Shown here one piece after another: positions 43,853 through 54,152 of a stretch of 64,000 nt of DNA. Position 1 is the first letter of the stretch. Each line of letters begins with the position of its first letter. Made by a program: the position numbers and the translations under genes. The stretch comes from DASUKM01 sp036278735. Its GTDB lineage: Bacteria > Acidobacteriota > Vicinamibacteria > Vicinamibacterales > 2-12-FULL-66-21. Location: assembly GCA_036278735.1 (NCBI GenBank), contig DASUKM010000014.1, positions 1-64,000 on the forward strand. Reading direction: 5' to 3'. A model generated the notes under the pieces. It had not been told where the DNA came from and did no database searches. It saw only the letters and a program-made list of their open reading frames with translations.

Positions 43853-44803
43853 ATGAAAGAGCATCTCAAGGCGTTCCTCGAGCACCTGCGCTTCAACGAG
43901 AACGCGTCGGCGCACACCGTCCGGGCGTACGAGAGCGACCTCTCGCAGTTGCTCGACTTCCTCGCCGGTCATCTCGGCAAGCGGTCAGGCGACCTGGTGG
44001 CCGGCGACCTGGACGACGCCCACGCGCGCGCGTTCCTGGCGAGCCTGACGCACAGCGGCCACTCGAAGGCGTCGTCGGCGCGGAAGCTGGCGGCCATCCG
44101 GACGTTCGGGCGTTACCTGCGGCGCGAAGGGGCCATTGCCTCCGATCCGGGCGCGCTGGTCGGCACGCCGCGGCGGGAACAGCGCATCCCGGCGCACCTC
44201 GGCGTCGAGGAGATGACGCGGCTGCTGGACATGCCAGACACGACGTCGCCGCTCGGGCGACGGGATCGCGCGATTCTGGAACTCTTCTACGCCTCGGGCC
44301 TGCGGCTCAGCGAACTGGTGGGGTTGGATCTCGACGACGTCAACCTGTCGGGACGCGTCGTCCGGGTGCTGGGGAAGGGGCGGAAGGAACGGATCGTCCC
44401 GTTCAACGGTGCCGCGGCGGACGCCATTCGCGCATGGCTGGCCGATCGCGAGCAGTTTCTGCCATCCGGGGCGCAACTCGCAGGCCAACGGTGCCAGGCG
44501 CCTTTGGCACGCGGCCGGCGCCGGCGCGACGCACTGTTCCTCAACTACCAGGGCGGACGGCTTTCCACGCGCAGCGTCGACAAGCTCGTGCGCCGCTACG
44601 TGGCTGCGTGCAGCACGCGCTACGGCATCAGCCCGCACGCGCTGCGGCACTCCTTCGCGACGCATCTCCTGGAAGCGGGGGCGGATCTGCGGGCCATTCA
44701 GGAACTGCTCGGGCACGCGCGCCTCAGCACCACGCAGCGCTACACCCACGTGAACGCCGCGCAACTGATGGACGCGTACCGCAAGGCCCACCCGAGAGCC
44801 TAG
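43853..44803 (+). CDS. xerC: Tyrosine recombinase XerC
   Basis: Site-specific recombinase for chromosome dimer resolution, 316 residues. The N-terminal SAM-like domain (FLEHLRFNENASAHTVRAYESDL) precedes the catalytic core: Arg151 in YASGLRLSELVGLDLDDV, the HALRHSFATHLLEAG box with His262 and Arg265, LGHARLSTTQRYTHV and nucleophile Tyr297. An insert at 205-225 (LAGQRCQAPLARGRRRRDALF) lengthens the beta-hairpin. Its last 26 coding bases before the stop region (44771-44796) recur perfectly at 44925-44950 on the far side of a repeat element. Confidence 0.95.
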   Translation: MKEHLKAFLEHLRFNENASAHTVRAYESDLSQLLDFLAGHLGKRSGDLVAGDLDDAHARAFLASLTHSGHSKASSARKLAAIRTFGRYLRREGAIASDPGALVGTPRREQRIPAHLGVEEMTRLLDMPDTTSPLGRRDRAILELFYASGLRLSELVGLDLDDVNLSGRVVRVLGKGRKERIVPFNGAAADAIRAWLADREQFLPSGAQLAGQRCQAPLARGRRRRDALFLNYQGGRLSTRSVDKLVRRYVAACSTRYGISPHALRHSFATHLLEAGADLRAIQELLGHARLSTTQRYTHVNAAQLMDAYRKAHPRA

Positions 44804-44950
44804 CCGCGCCGGCCGCAGCGAGGCGAGCGAACGCGTGAGCGAGCCACGCGAACGGAGCGGGGCCAGGGGCCCCCGCGAGTGAGCGTGTCGGGGGTTCGGG
44901 GGCGAAGCCCCCGGCAAACGAATTGACGCGTACCGCAAGGCCCACCCGAG
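44771..44950. repeat. 26-bp direct repeat flanking a hairpin element
   Basis: The 26 bases at 44771-44796 in the xerC 3' end are repeated perfectly at 44925-44950. Between them lies a GC-rich element (44804-44924) of the family seen at 7868 and 39655, ending in hairpin CGGGGGC, GAA, GCCCCCG (44897-44913). It looks like an insertion that duplicated its target, or a recombination product. Confidence 0.8.
44804..44924. repeat. Dispersed GC-rich element with GGGGGC-hairpin, copy 3
   Basis: The shared core with copy 1 runs GCGAGCGAGCCAC, CGGAGCGGGG, AGGGGCCCCCGCGAG and then the GGGGGCGAAGCCCCC hairpin, in the same order. As with the other copies it follows the stop of a plus-strand gene. The hairpin may end xerC transcription before the convergent regulator gene. 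Confidence 0.8.
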
Positions 44951-44957
44951 GGCGTGA

Positions 44958-46361
<1,404 letters not shown>

Positions 46362-46389
46362 GTAGGTCCCTTTCGCTGTCGAACCTGCC

Positions 46390-47664
46390 TCAGCTGAACA
46401 ATCCGTGCGGGCTCCGCACCGGCAGCGTCACGCGGAACACCGTGCCGCCCCCCCGTTTCGCCGTCACGTCGATCCGCCCGTCGTGCGCGTCCACGATCTT
46501 CCGCACGATCGCCAGCCCGAGCCCGGAGCCCTGCGGCTTCGTGGTGAAGAACGGGCTGAAGATGCGGTCGATCACTTCCGGCGGGATCCCTGGTCCGGTG
46601 TCGCTCACTTCGAGCTGCACCATCGGGCCCTGGTGGTCGGCGCCGGCCCCCGGTTCCTCTTCGGCGTCGAGCCTCGCGGCCGCGATCCGGACCGAGCCCG
46701 TGCCGCCAAGCGCTTCGAAGGCGTTGATCAGAAGATTGGTGAAGATCTGGCGCAGCTGGAGCGGATCGCCCTGAATCGGCGCCAGCGGTTCGGGCACGTC
46801 CACCTGGACGTGCACCCCCCCCTTGTGGGTGTGGTTTTCGGCCATCACGACCGCGTCGCGCACCAGTTCGGCCAGCGCCACGCGCTCGACCTGCAGCCGG
46901 ATGGGCCGCACGAACTCGAGCACCTCGAGCACGATCGCGTTGGCCATCTTCGCTTCCTTGATGATGTCGGCGAGGATGGTCTGCGCGTCTTCCGAGGCGG
47001 GCAGCTGCCGCTTGAGCAGCCCGGCCATCACTTCGATGCCGGCGAGCGGGTTCTTCACTTCATGAGCGATCGCAGCCGCCATTTCGCCGAGCGCCGCGAG
47101 CCGGTCGCGCAGGCGCTCGCGTTCTTCGAGCTGCTCGACGCGGGTCAGGTCCTTGAAGAAGAGCGTGGCGCCGGCGAGCCGGCCGCGCGTGTCGCGCACG
47201 TGCGACAGCGTGTAGCCGATGACCTTGCCGGTCTGCTTGAGCCGTAGCTCGGCGCGGTTCGGCAGATGCGACAGGTCGAAGGCTCCCGCCAGGATCCGCA
47301 GGACGTCCTGGCTGCCGCGCAGGACCTCGCCGACCGGCCGGCCGATGTCGGACGGCCGCGGCTCGAGCCCGAGCACCCGGTACGCGACGTCGTTCATCAC
47401 CGCGATCCGTCCGTCGCGGGTGATGGCGACGACGCCGTTGCGGAGGTTCCAGACGAGGTCGCGATAGAACCCGTCGGGCACGACCGCCGCCGCCTTGGCG
47501 CGGGGCCTGGCCGTGTCGGGCGCGGGCCGCCGCCCTGCCGCCGTCGCGCGGCGCACGGTGCGAGCTGCTTTTCGAGGCATGACCATCGGGGCCGTCTCGA
47601 ACATCGACGGCTCTCGGGCCAACATTGTAAGCGCCTCGTTCTGCCGAGCCAAGCTCTTTTCCAT
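46390..47664 (-). CDS. Sensor histidine kinase, PAS-containing, NtrB-like
   Basis: About 424 residues from ATG 47664, with later in-frame ATGs (MFETAP, MVMPRK) as alternatives because the first 60 residues are basic and low-complexity. No membrane helix is seen, so it is cytoplasmic. A PAS domain (DLVWNLRNGVVAITRDGRIAVMNDVAYRVLG, about 65-175) precedes the HisKA box AAAIAHEVKNPLAGIEVM with His201, then HATPase motifs (NLLINAFEALGG, DTGPGIPPEVIDRIF, FFTTKPQGSGLGLAIVRK). It partners the NtrC-type regulator 28 bases downstream. An input signal cannot be deduced. Confidence 0.9.
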   Translation of the reverse strand: MEKSLARQNEALTMLAREPSMFETAPMVMPRKAARTVRRATAAGRRPAPDTARPRAKAAAVVPDGFYRDLVWNLRNGVVAITRDGRIAVMNDVAYRVLGLEPRPSDIGRPVGEVLRGSQDVLRILAGAFDLSHLPNRAELRLKQTGKVIGYTLSHVRDTRGRLAGATLFFKDLTRVEQLEERERLRDRLAALGEMAAAIAHEVKNPLAGIEVMAGLLKRQLPASEDAQTILADIIKEAKMANAIVLEVLEFVRPIRLQVERVALAELVRDAVVMAENHTHKGGVHVQVDVPEPLAPIQGDPLQLRQIFTNLLINAFEALGGTGSVRIAAARLDAEEEPGAGADHQGPMVQLEVSDTGPGIPPEVIDRIFSPFFTTKPQGSGLGLAIVRKIVDAHDGRIDVTAKRGGGTVFRVTLPVRSPHGLFS

Positions 47665-47820
47665 CTTCAAGTTACGGGAACCCAAGGCCGTACGCCGGAC
47701 CCGCGTGCAGGGCTCCGCCTGCGGCACACGGGCCGACAGCAGCAGGGGCAAAGCGTATGCCCCGGCTGAACGGGCCGTATTTGTTGAGGTTTTGGGAGAT
47801 TGGCGAAAAGGCCGTGTCGA

Positions 47821-47860
47821 CGCGTGATTACAAAATTGACACGCGATTACAATTTTGTGC
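47821..47860. promoter_or_regulatory. AT-rich inverted repeat at the ABC-F stop
   Basis: ACAAAATTG (47830-47838) and CAATTTTGT (47850-47858) are inverted around eleven bases; GCG(T)GATTACAA also recurs directly. The right arm overlaps the ABC-F stop codon. In a GC-rich genome this AT-rich palindrome before the kinase gene may be an operator or a weak terminator. The rest of the 182-base gap (47665-47820) holds nothing else visible. Confidence 0.35.
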
Positions 47861-49805
47861 CCGTCTGCAGCGCCTCCCACTGGTTCATCAGATCGCCGAC
47901 TTCCCACATCAGGGCCTGATGGCGGTCGAGAACGGGCTTGGCGGTCTCGTGGTGCTCGTAGAAGCCCGGGGCCGCCATCGAGGCTTCCAGCTCCTTGATG
48001 GCCTGCTCGCGCTCGGCAATCCGGGCTTCGAGGTCCTGGACGCGCCGCTGGCGGGCATCGGCGTCCTTGCGGCGCCGGCGGGTTTCGGCGTCGTGCCGCC
48101 GCTTCTCCTCGTAGCTGTGTGCGTCGGCTTTGGGCTTCGGCACCGCGCCGGCCCGCGGCTCGGGGGCGCGCGCCGCGGCCGCGGCCGGGGGAGCCGCCTC
48201 GCGCTGGCGTCGGCTCCACAGCAGTTCTTCGTAACGCCCCGGATAGACGACGGCGTCGCCGTTCCCGATCTCGATCACCTTCGTCGCGAGCTTGTCGACG
48301 AAGTACCTGTCGTGCGACACGAAGATCAGCGTGCCGCCGAAATCCTCGAGCGCGTCGAGCAGCACGTCTTTCGAGTCGAGGTCGAGATGGTTCGTCGGCT
48401 CGTCGAGCAGCAGGGTATTGGCGGGGCGCAGCAGCATGCGCGCGACCGCGAGCCGCGTGCGCTCGCCGCCCGAAAGCACGCGCACCGGCTTGTCCACGTC
48501 GTCGCCGGAAAAGAGGAAGCCGCCGAGGATGTTGCGGATGTGCGGCACCATGTGGAGCGGCGCGTCGCCGGCGAGCGTCTGATAGACGGTGCGCGTGGGA
48601 TCCAGGCGCGTGGCTTCGTCCTGCGCGAAGTACTGCGGGATCACCTGGTGCCCTTCGACGCGCTCGCCGGCGTCGGGCGCTTCGACGCTCGACAGCATCC
48701 GCATCAGCGTGGACTTGCCGGCGCCGTTGGGGCCGAGCAGCGCGATGCGATCGCCGCGCTCGACGTGCAGGTTCACGTCGCGGAAGACGGCCTGCGATCC
48801 ATACGATTTGGCCACGTGGCGCATCTCGAGCACGGTGCGGCCGCTTTTCGGGCATGCGGGAAAGTGGAAGTGCACCCGCTTGCGCTCGGGCGGGATCTCG
48901 ATCGGCACGATCTTGTCGAGCATCTTGATCCGGCTCTGCACCTGCGACGCCTTCGTCGCCTGATACCGGAACCGGTTGATGAACGCCTGCATCCGCGCGA
49001 CCTCGTCGTCCTGATCGCGCTTCTGCTGGCGCAGGCGCTCCATGCGCGCCTCGCGCTCGCGAAGGTAGTCCGAGTAGGTGCCGGTGTAGTCGGTCAGGGT
49101 GCGCAACCCGATGTCGGTGATGCGCGTGACGACGGCGTCGAGAAAGAACCGATCGTGGGAGACGAGGATGACCGCGTGCGGATAATCGGCGAGGTACGAT
49201 TCGAGCCAGTTCCGCGCGTCGAGATCGAGGTGGTTCGTCGGCTCGTCGAGGAGGAGCAGCCCGGGGCGTCCGAGGAGCAGCCGGGCGAGGGCGATGCGCA
49301 TCTGCCAGCCGCCCGAAAACGCCTCCGTGGGCTTCTCGAAGTCGCCGGGTGCGAAACCGAGGCCGCGCAGCACCGTCGTGACCTTCAGATCGATCGTGTA
49401 GCCCTCGCCGCGTTTGAAGGCGTCCTGCAGTTCCGCGTACCGGGTCAACATCGCCGCGTGCTCGGCGTCCGAGCCCTCGTCGCCCCCCAGGCGCTCTTCG
49501 AGCGCGGCGATCTCGTCCCGCATGTCGAGCAGCGGCTCGAAGGCGAGCGACACCTCGTCGCGCAGCGTCCGTCCGCGGTGGACGAGGCCGTCCTGCGGCA
49601 GGTAGCCGATCGTCAGGCCGCTCGGCTTCACGACCGCGCCGCTGTCCGGCTCCTCGAAGCCGGCGAGCATCTTCAGGAGCGTGGTCTTGCCGGCCCCGTT
49701 CGGGCCGCTGAGGCCGACGCGCTCGCGGTCGTCGATTTGCCAGGTGACGCCGTCGAGCAGGACGCGGTCGCCGAACGATTTACTGAGAGATGAAAGCTGA
49801 ATCAC
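47847..49805 (-). CDS. ABC-F family ATPase (Uup/YheS-like)
   Basis: Soluble ATPase with two ABC domains and no membrane segment, 652 residues, of the ribosome-associated ABC-F class. Walker A motifs are GPNGAGKTT (domain 1) and GPNGAGKST (domain 2). Signatures are AFSGGWQMRIALARLLL and VLSGGERTRLAVARML, Walker B LLLDEPTNHLDLD occurs twice, and the inter-domain linker (about 240-320) includes REREARMERLRQQKRDQDDEVARMQAFINRFR. An acidic/basic coiled-coil tail ends the protein. ABC-F factors release stalled ribosomes, and some give antibiotic resistance; this subtype is not assigned. Confidence 0.92.
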   Translation of the reverse strand: MIQLSSLSKSFGDRVLLDGVTWQIDDRERVGLSGPNGAGKTTLLKMLAGFEEPDSGAVVKPSGLTIGYLPQDGLVHRGRTLRDEVSLAFEPLLDMRDEIAALEERLGGDEGSDAEHAAMLTRYAELQDAFKRGEGYTIDLKVTTVLRGLGFAPGDFEKPTEAFSGGWQMRIALARLLLGRPGLLLLDEPTNHLDLDARNWLESYLADYPHAVILVSHDRFFLDAVVTRITDIGLRTLTDYTGTYSDYLREREARMERLRQQKRDQDDEVARMQAFINRFRYQATKASQVQSRIKMLDKIVPIEIPPERKRVHFHFPACPKSGRTVLEMRHVAKSYGSQAVFRDVNLHVERGDRIALLGPNGAGKSTLMRMLSSVEAPDAGERVEGHQVIPQYFAQDEATRLDPTRTVYQTLAGDAPLHMVPHIRNILGGFLFSGDDVDKPVRVLSGGERTRLAVARMLLRPANTLLLDEPTNHLDLDSKDVLLDALEDFGGTLIFVSHDRYFVDKLATKVIEIGNGDAVVYPGRYEELLWSRRQREAAPPAAAAARAPEPRAGAVPKPKADAHSYEEKRRHDAETRRRRKDADARQRRVQDLEARIAEREQAIKELEASMAAPGFYEHHETAKPVLDRHQALMWEVGDLMNQWEALQTGTKL

Positions 49806-50038
49806 GGATAGTGGCGGGCGCGCTCCCTAGGGCGCGTCCCGGTGCGGGCCGTTCGCAGAGGCCGATCGTCCAATTTTAGCACAGCCGCACACGGCGGCCC
49901 GGTGGTCAGGGGCCTGTCCACAAGGGATGGCGCGGTCTGGAATCGACAGGTGGTGCCCGCTGTTGTCCGCTCGAGTCATGCCGATCCGTGTCCCTCCAGG
50001 TATAGGCCCGATCGCGCGCGCCCCCTACAGTGGAAGGC

Positions 50039-50512
50039 ATGCGACGCCTGATTCCCTTCGTGCTGTTCGCGTGCAGCGTGGCGATGCCGGCCCTGGCCGG
50101 CGACAACTCGGTCGCGTCCGTCGCGGTCCGGGCCCACTTCGCCAACCGCACCGCGCTCACCGTCTCGAGTCACGTCCTGCAGTTCGACGTCCCGCAGCAG
50201 GGCGAGTCGACGACGACCACGGTGGATTTCTCGGCGGCCGCCCGGACGGCCGCGGGCGAGGAAATCGTCCTGACGGTCGAGGCGCTGCGCGGGATCGACG
50301 GCCCGGGCGGCGCGGCCGACGTCGAAACCGGCGTGTCGTATGAGGGCGAAGGCGCCGGCACCCTGTCCGGCACGATGAACCCCGCCGCCCCCTCCGTCGT
50401 CGCGCGCTGGCACGGCAGCGGGATCCACGATGGTCATCTGACGTTCACGCTGCACACCTCCGCCGCCGGCCACTACGCGGTACCGGTGCGATTCGTCATC
50501 TCGACGCCATAA
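50039..50512 (+). CDS. Hypothetical secreted beta-sandwich protein
   Basis: 157 residues from ATG 50039 with signal peptide PFVLFACSVAMPALAG. The mature chain has alternating hydrophobic strands (TALTVSSHVLQFDVPQQG, EIVLTVEALRGIDGPGG, GHLTFTLHTSAAGHYAVPVRFVISTP), with a Tyr-rich strand near the C-terminus (GHYAVPVRFVISTP) that resembles the last strand of the pilin-like proteins at 54-55.5 kb. A GTG at 50030 is an alternative start. It points away from the ABC-F gene and toward the barrel operon on the other strand; a link to that system is possible but unproven. Confidence 0.65.
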   Translation: MRRLIPFVLFACSVAMPALAGDNSVASVAVRAHFANRTALTVSSHVLQFDVPQQGESTTTTVDFSAAARTAAGEEIVLTVEALRGIDGPGGAADVETGVSYEGEGAGTLSGTMNPAAPSVVARWHGSGIHDGHLTFTLHTSAAGHYAVPVRFVISTP

Positions 50513-50516
50513 GGCA

Positions 50517-50668
50517 GCCGCCAGTAACCAGTTCCCAGTAACCAGTTCCCAGTAACCAGTTCGCAGTCTCCAGTCTCCAGTCTCCAGTTCCCAGTTCCCA
50601 GTTCCCAGTTACTGGTTACTGGTTACTGGTTACTGGTTACTGGTTACTGGTTACTGGTTACTGGTTAC
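50517..50668. repeat. Heptamer array with inverted halves, CCAGTAA/TTACTGG family
   Basis: CCAGTAACCAGTTC-type units at the left are followed by CCAGTCT/CCAGTTC units and then eight or so perfect TTACTGG units. The left and right parts are reverse complements. The final unit (GGTTACC) supplies the TAA stop codon of the barrel gene on the minus strand. Confidence 0.85.
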
Positions 50669-53307
50669 CGGCGCCTGTATGTCGTCACCCAGAGTTGCTG
50701 CTTCGTGAGCTTCTCGAGCGCGCCGACCGCGTGGCGCGCCAGGCCGGGGGAGCGATAGCGTCCGACGCGAACGCGGTAGGGACCGTCGGGATCGTCGGGC
50801 AGCGGGTCGACGAGGTACGCGGGGAAGCCGGCCGACTTCAGCTCGTCGACCATGTCGCGCGCGTGAAGCGGGTCGTTGAGCGCCGCGATCTGGATCGTGT
50901 AGGCCACGGCTGCCGCATTGACGCTCGGCCGGCGCGTGGCCGAGGCGATGACCGCCGCGCCGCTGGCGCTGCGCCGCGGCGCGGCGACAGTCGATGCGGC
51001 CGGCGTGCGGCCGCGACCGGCCCCGGCGGACGCCGGCGAACGACCTCCTCCGCCGCCGCGCTTCGGCGGGAACACCTTGCGAATCTCCGGCCGCTTGGCG
51101 ATCGTGACCAGAAACGTCGCGTCGGGCGCCGGATGCTCGCGGGCGATCGTCACGCTCTGTTCGGCCTCTCCCGTGATCTTGCTGCCGTCGGGCAGCGATT
51201 CGGCGAGCAGTGCCAGACGATGGGCCCCGCTGCGGACCGCCTCGAACCGGAAGATCCCTTTGCGCACCACTTCAGATCGCTCGCCGCCGTCGAGCGTGAG
51301 GACCGCCCCCTCGACCGCCGGCTCGCCGGCGTCGGCGACACCGTTCCGGTTCAGGTCGTTGACCACCCGCCCGTGCACGGCGCCGAGCGGGATCAATCCG
51401 AACGCGACGCGCTGCGTGTCGCCGCGCCCGAGATCGACGACGAGGTCGGGGACGGCGGGTGGGTCGAAGTCGACGGGGAGCGCGCGGAGATCGAGCGCGA
51501 CGTGCTGCGAGCCAGCGGGTACGTTCATGAACGCGAACTGGCCGTCGCGCGCGGTCGTCACGTGCAGGACATTCGAGAACTGCACCGGAATCCCGCCGAG
51601 CTGTTCTTCGCCGGCGTCCATGCGGCCGTTGCCGTTCCAGTCGGCGTACACGCTGCCGAGCACGGTCGCGCTCCCGTGCGTCCGGGCCGACGCGCCGGCG
51701 CCGACCACGCCGTTCGACATGCGCGCGGTGCCCGTCGAAATCGTGTGCGTCAGCCGGACGCTCGAACGCGTGAGCCAGGTGCTGGGGGCGCCCGCCAAGC
51801 CGTCGCTGGCGCGGTCGGCGTAGACGCTCAGCGCGATCGTCGTATTGCGCGTGAGCTGGCCGGTGAGGCCGACGCTGAACGACTCGCGTGGGGAGAGCAG
51901 CCCGGTCTGCAGATCGCGGTTCGTGCTGCCGCTCGCTTCGAGCCGGATCCACAAGCCGGGTCCGAACATCTGGTGCGCGCCGCCGCCGCTCACCTGGACG
52001 AACGTGTTCCCGGCGCCGCTGGCGCTCGCGGTGTGGGTCACGGTGGCGATGCCGAAGAGCTGCGCCCGGCGCGTGGCGTTGAAGAAGAGTTGCGCCGACC
52101 CGTCGTGCTGCGTGAACGTCGAGCTGGCGTTCGACAGATCGACGTTGTCGCGCTTCGAATAGCGCAGGAACGTGGACGCGCGCCCGTTGGTACTCTGCCA
52201 GTCCGCCGACAGGGCGCCGGTGTCGCTGATGGTGGCGCGTCCGTCGAGCAGCGGCTTCGCGTCGCGGCCGCCGTCGTCGAGCCGGACCGAGACGGTGGAG
52301 CGGTCCCCCATCCGCACGCGCACGCCGGCGTATCCTCGATCGACCGTCGATTGCGGGATCGCCAGCGACACGCCGGCCGGCTCGAGATTCGAGGCGATCG
52401 TCTCCCAGCCGCCGAACACCCGCATGCGCGAGAAGAGATCGTATTCGCCGCCGGCGAACGCGCCGGAGCGGTCCTGCAGCGGCGCGTTGAGCACGGGGAA
52501 CTCGCCCGGCGAGAACCGCGACACGTTGGCCTGGATCCAGCCGCGCGAGAGCAGCACGTGGGTGCCGAACAGGTAGGAGACGTCCTGCGCGTCGTGCGTG
52601 GCGCCGGTGGCGCGATAGTCCACCCAGCCGCCGTCGGCGACGAGATGGACCGATGGGGTGAGTTCGTACCGGAGGCCCGCGCCCGCTTCGTCGCTCGCGT
52701 CGATTCTTCGGGTGAACTCCTTCAGATTCGTCGTCCGCACGTGCGACGCCCGGCCCAGGAGCTGCAGTCTCGGCGACAGTTTGTAGCTGAGGGTGGCCAG
52801 CCCGAGCGCCTGGTCGAGCGGATCGGGAGAGCTGCCGAAGATGTTGCGCCACGCGGTGGAGCGCCCCCCGACCACCTGGAACGTCATGCCGGCCGAGTGC
52901 GCGCCGATCGAGGCGCCTTCGAAGGTGACCGGCGGGGCGGAGAGATTGGTGAAGCGATCGTCGGTGATTGCGGGACTCGCGTAGATGTCGCCCGCCTCGA
53001 ACGTCCATTTGAGACCGGCGTAGCTGGCATCGCGGAGCGAGAGCCACGAGCGCCCGAGGTGCACGCTGTCCCCCCGGCGCGTGCCGCTCAATTGCATCTG
53101 CCACTGCCCGAACGTGCTGCCCGGCTCGAGCCAGTTGATGCTGAAATCCGGTTCGAACCGGCGCTCGCCGGCGCGGCGGACCGGATCCCCCTCGAGCACC
53201 TGCGTCTGCGACGAGACCTGAATCGACCCCTGCTGCTGGGCAGCGGCGACTGCCGGGAACAGAACCGTCGTGACCAGGAAAAAGGGGAGCGTCCCCCTTT
53301 TCATCAC
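50665..53307 (-). CDS. Outer-membrane-type beta-barrel protein with SdrD-B-like repeats and C-terminal SPOR domain
   Basis: 880 residues with signal peptide PFFLVTTVLFPAVAAA. Residues about 25-540 are a long series of amphipathic beta-strands (WQMQLSGTRRGDS, RASHVRTTNLKEFTRR and similar) as in barrel proteins. Two Ca-loop-bearing segments, DWNGNGRMDAGEEQLGG (about 555) and DLNRNGVADAGEPAVEG (about 650), each open an SdrD-B/carboxypeptidase-like beta-sandwich. A Gly/Pro/Arg linker leads to a SPOR domain (YTIQIAALNDPLHARDMVDE, about 800-880) for binding denuded peptidoglycan. Overlap (ATGA) with the chaperone gene places it where an usher would be, but it is not a FimD-like usher by eye. Confidence 0.75.
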   Translation of the reverse strand: MMKRGTLPFFLVTTVLFPAVAAAQQQGSIQVSSQTQVLEGDPVRRAGERRFEPDFSINWLEPGSTFGQWQMQLSGTRRGDSVHLGRSWLSLRDASYAGLKWTFEAGDIYASPAITDDRFTNLSAPPVTFEGASIGAHSAGMTFQVVGGRSTAWRNIFGSSPDPLDQALGLATLSYKLSPRLQLLGRASHVRTTNLKEFTRRIDASDEAGAGLRYELTPSVHLVADGGWVDYRATGATHDAQDVSYLFGTHVLLSRGWIQANVSRFSPGEFPVLNAPLQDRSGAFAGGEYDLFSRMRVFGGWETIASNLEPAGVSLAIPQSTVDRGYAGVRVRMGDRSTVSVRLDDGGRDAKPLLDGRATISDTGALSADWQSTNGRASTFLRYSKRDNVDLSNASSTFTQHDGSAQLFFNATRRAQLFGIATVTHTASASGAGNTFVQVSGGGAHQMFGPGLWIRLEASGSTNRDLQTGLLSPRESFSVGLTGQLTRNTTIALSVYADRASDGLAGAPSTWLTRSSVRLTHTISTGTARMSNGVVGAGASARTHGSATVLGSVYADWNGNGRMDAGEEQLGGIPVQFSNVLHVTTARDGQFAFMNVPAGSQHVALDLRALPVDFDPPAVPDLVVDLGRGDTQRVAFGLIPLGAVHGRVVNDLNRNGVADAGEPAVEGAVLTLDGGERSEVVRKGIFRFEAVRSGAHRLALLAESLPDGSKITGEAEQSVTIAREHPAPDATFLVTIAKRPEIRKVFPPKRGGGGGRSPASAGAGRGRTPAASTVAAPRRSASGAAVIASATRRPSVNAAAVAYTIQIAALNDPLHARDMVDELKSAGFPAYLVDPLPDDPDGPYRVRVGRYRSPGLARHAVGALEKLTKQQLWVTTYRRR

Positions 53308-54152
53308 GGCACCTTCAGCGTCGTCTCACCGACGAGGACGGCCGCGGCGCCGACGTCGATCTTCACTTCGACGCGATAGGTGCCGGGGGGGAGCGCCGGC
53401 TGCGAGGGATCGACGGTGGAGATCGCCACTTCACGCTCGCTTTCCGGCAGCACCGGCACGTCCGGCACGACCGTCTGACGCACGAGCGCGCCCGAGCCGT
53501 CGTACAGCGACAGCGTGCCGCGCGTGCGCACGCTGCGGCGCCCCGTGTTCTTCAGCTGCGCGACGATCTGCGTCGGCTGATGCGGCCGCTGCCGGATCTG
53601 AAGGTCGGTCAGATCGACGGCGACGGGCGGTTCGCCGACGTTGACGTAAATCAACGTCGCGATGCGGCTCTTGACCAGGATCTGATGCCGGCTGCTGACC
53701 GGCGGAGCGGACGCCGGTTCGAAGTCGAAGAGGATGGCCGTCCGGTAGCCGGCCGGCGCCGCGTCGGCCGGCACCGCGAGCGTGAAACGGACCGTCGCGT
53801 CGTGGTTCGGTTCGACGACCTGCTCCGGGGGGGCGATCCGGACCCACGGCGTGGCCGAATAGCGCACATCCGTCGCCGTCGCGAACTGCGGCGAGCCCGC
53901 GTTCGAGAGAGACCAGTCCGACAGCGCGGCCCGAACCCGCACCGCCTGGTCGCCCGTGTTCGTGATCGTCACCGCCTGCGTGGTCTGGCCGTTGGCAGCG
54001 GTATTGAGTTCCACCCGGAGCGGCGAGACTTCGACCGACGACTGGGCGAATGAGGGAGCGGCGCCGAGGCAGAGCGCGAGCCAGGCGGCCGCTAGGGGGC
54101 CGACAACGTGAAGACGATGACCTGCGTGTACGTGCCTGCGCTGTACGTCCAT
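53304..54152 (-). CDS. Fimbrial-type periplasmic chaperone
   Basis: 282 residues with signal sequence LAAAWLALCLGAAPSFAQ starting after a 15-residue charged leader. Immunoglobulin-like pattern: VEVSPLRVELNTAANGQTTQAVTITNTGDQAVRVRAALSDW, then PWVRIAPPEQVVEPNHDATVRFTLAVP and GYRTAILFDFEP match PapD-like and archaic (CsuC-type) chaperone domain 1 strands. The C-terminal half is a second Ig-like domain (QIVAQLKNTGRRSVRTRGTLSLYD). Only ATG 54152 gives a start codon and it overlaps the end of the upstream pilin-like gene by 61 bases. It presumably protects the three small secreted proteins before assembly at the barrel. Confidence 0.7.
   Translation of the reverse strand: MDVQRRHVHAGHRLHVVGPLAAAWLALCLGAAPSFAQSSVEVSPLRVELNTAANGQTTQAVTITNTGDQAVRVRAALSDWSLSNAGSPQFATATDVRYSATPWVRIAPPEQVVEPNHDATVRFTLAVPADAAPAGYRTAILFDFEPASAPPVSSRHQILVKSRIATLIYVNVGEPPVAVDLTDLQIRQRPHQPTQIVAQLKNTGRRSVRTRGTLSLYDGSGALVRQTVVPDVPVLPESEREVAISTVDPSQPALPPGTYRVEVKIDVGAAAVLVGETTLKVP

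Noticed and set aside
40471..43917. 1148-codon minus-strand frame opposite topA and trmFO
   Set aside because: It overlaps two certain genes completely and has shadow-like composition.
50695..53379. 894-codon plus-strand frame opposite the barrel gene
   Set aside because: Arg-rich shadow. The minus-strand protein has a signal peptide, Ca loops and a SPOR domain, and sits in an operon.
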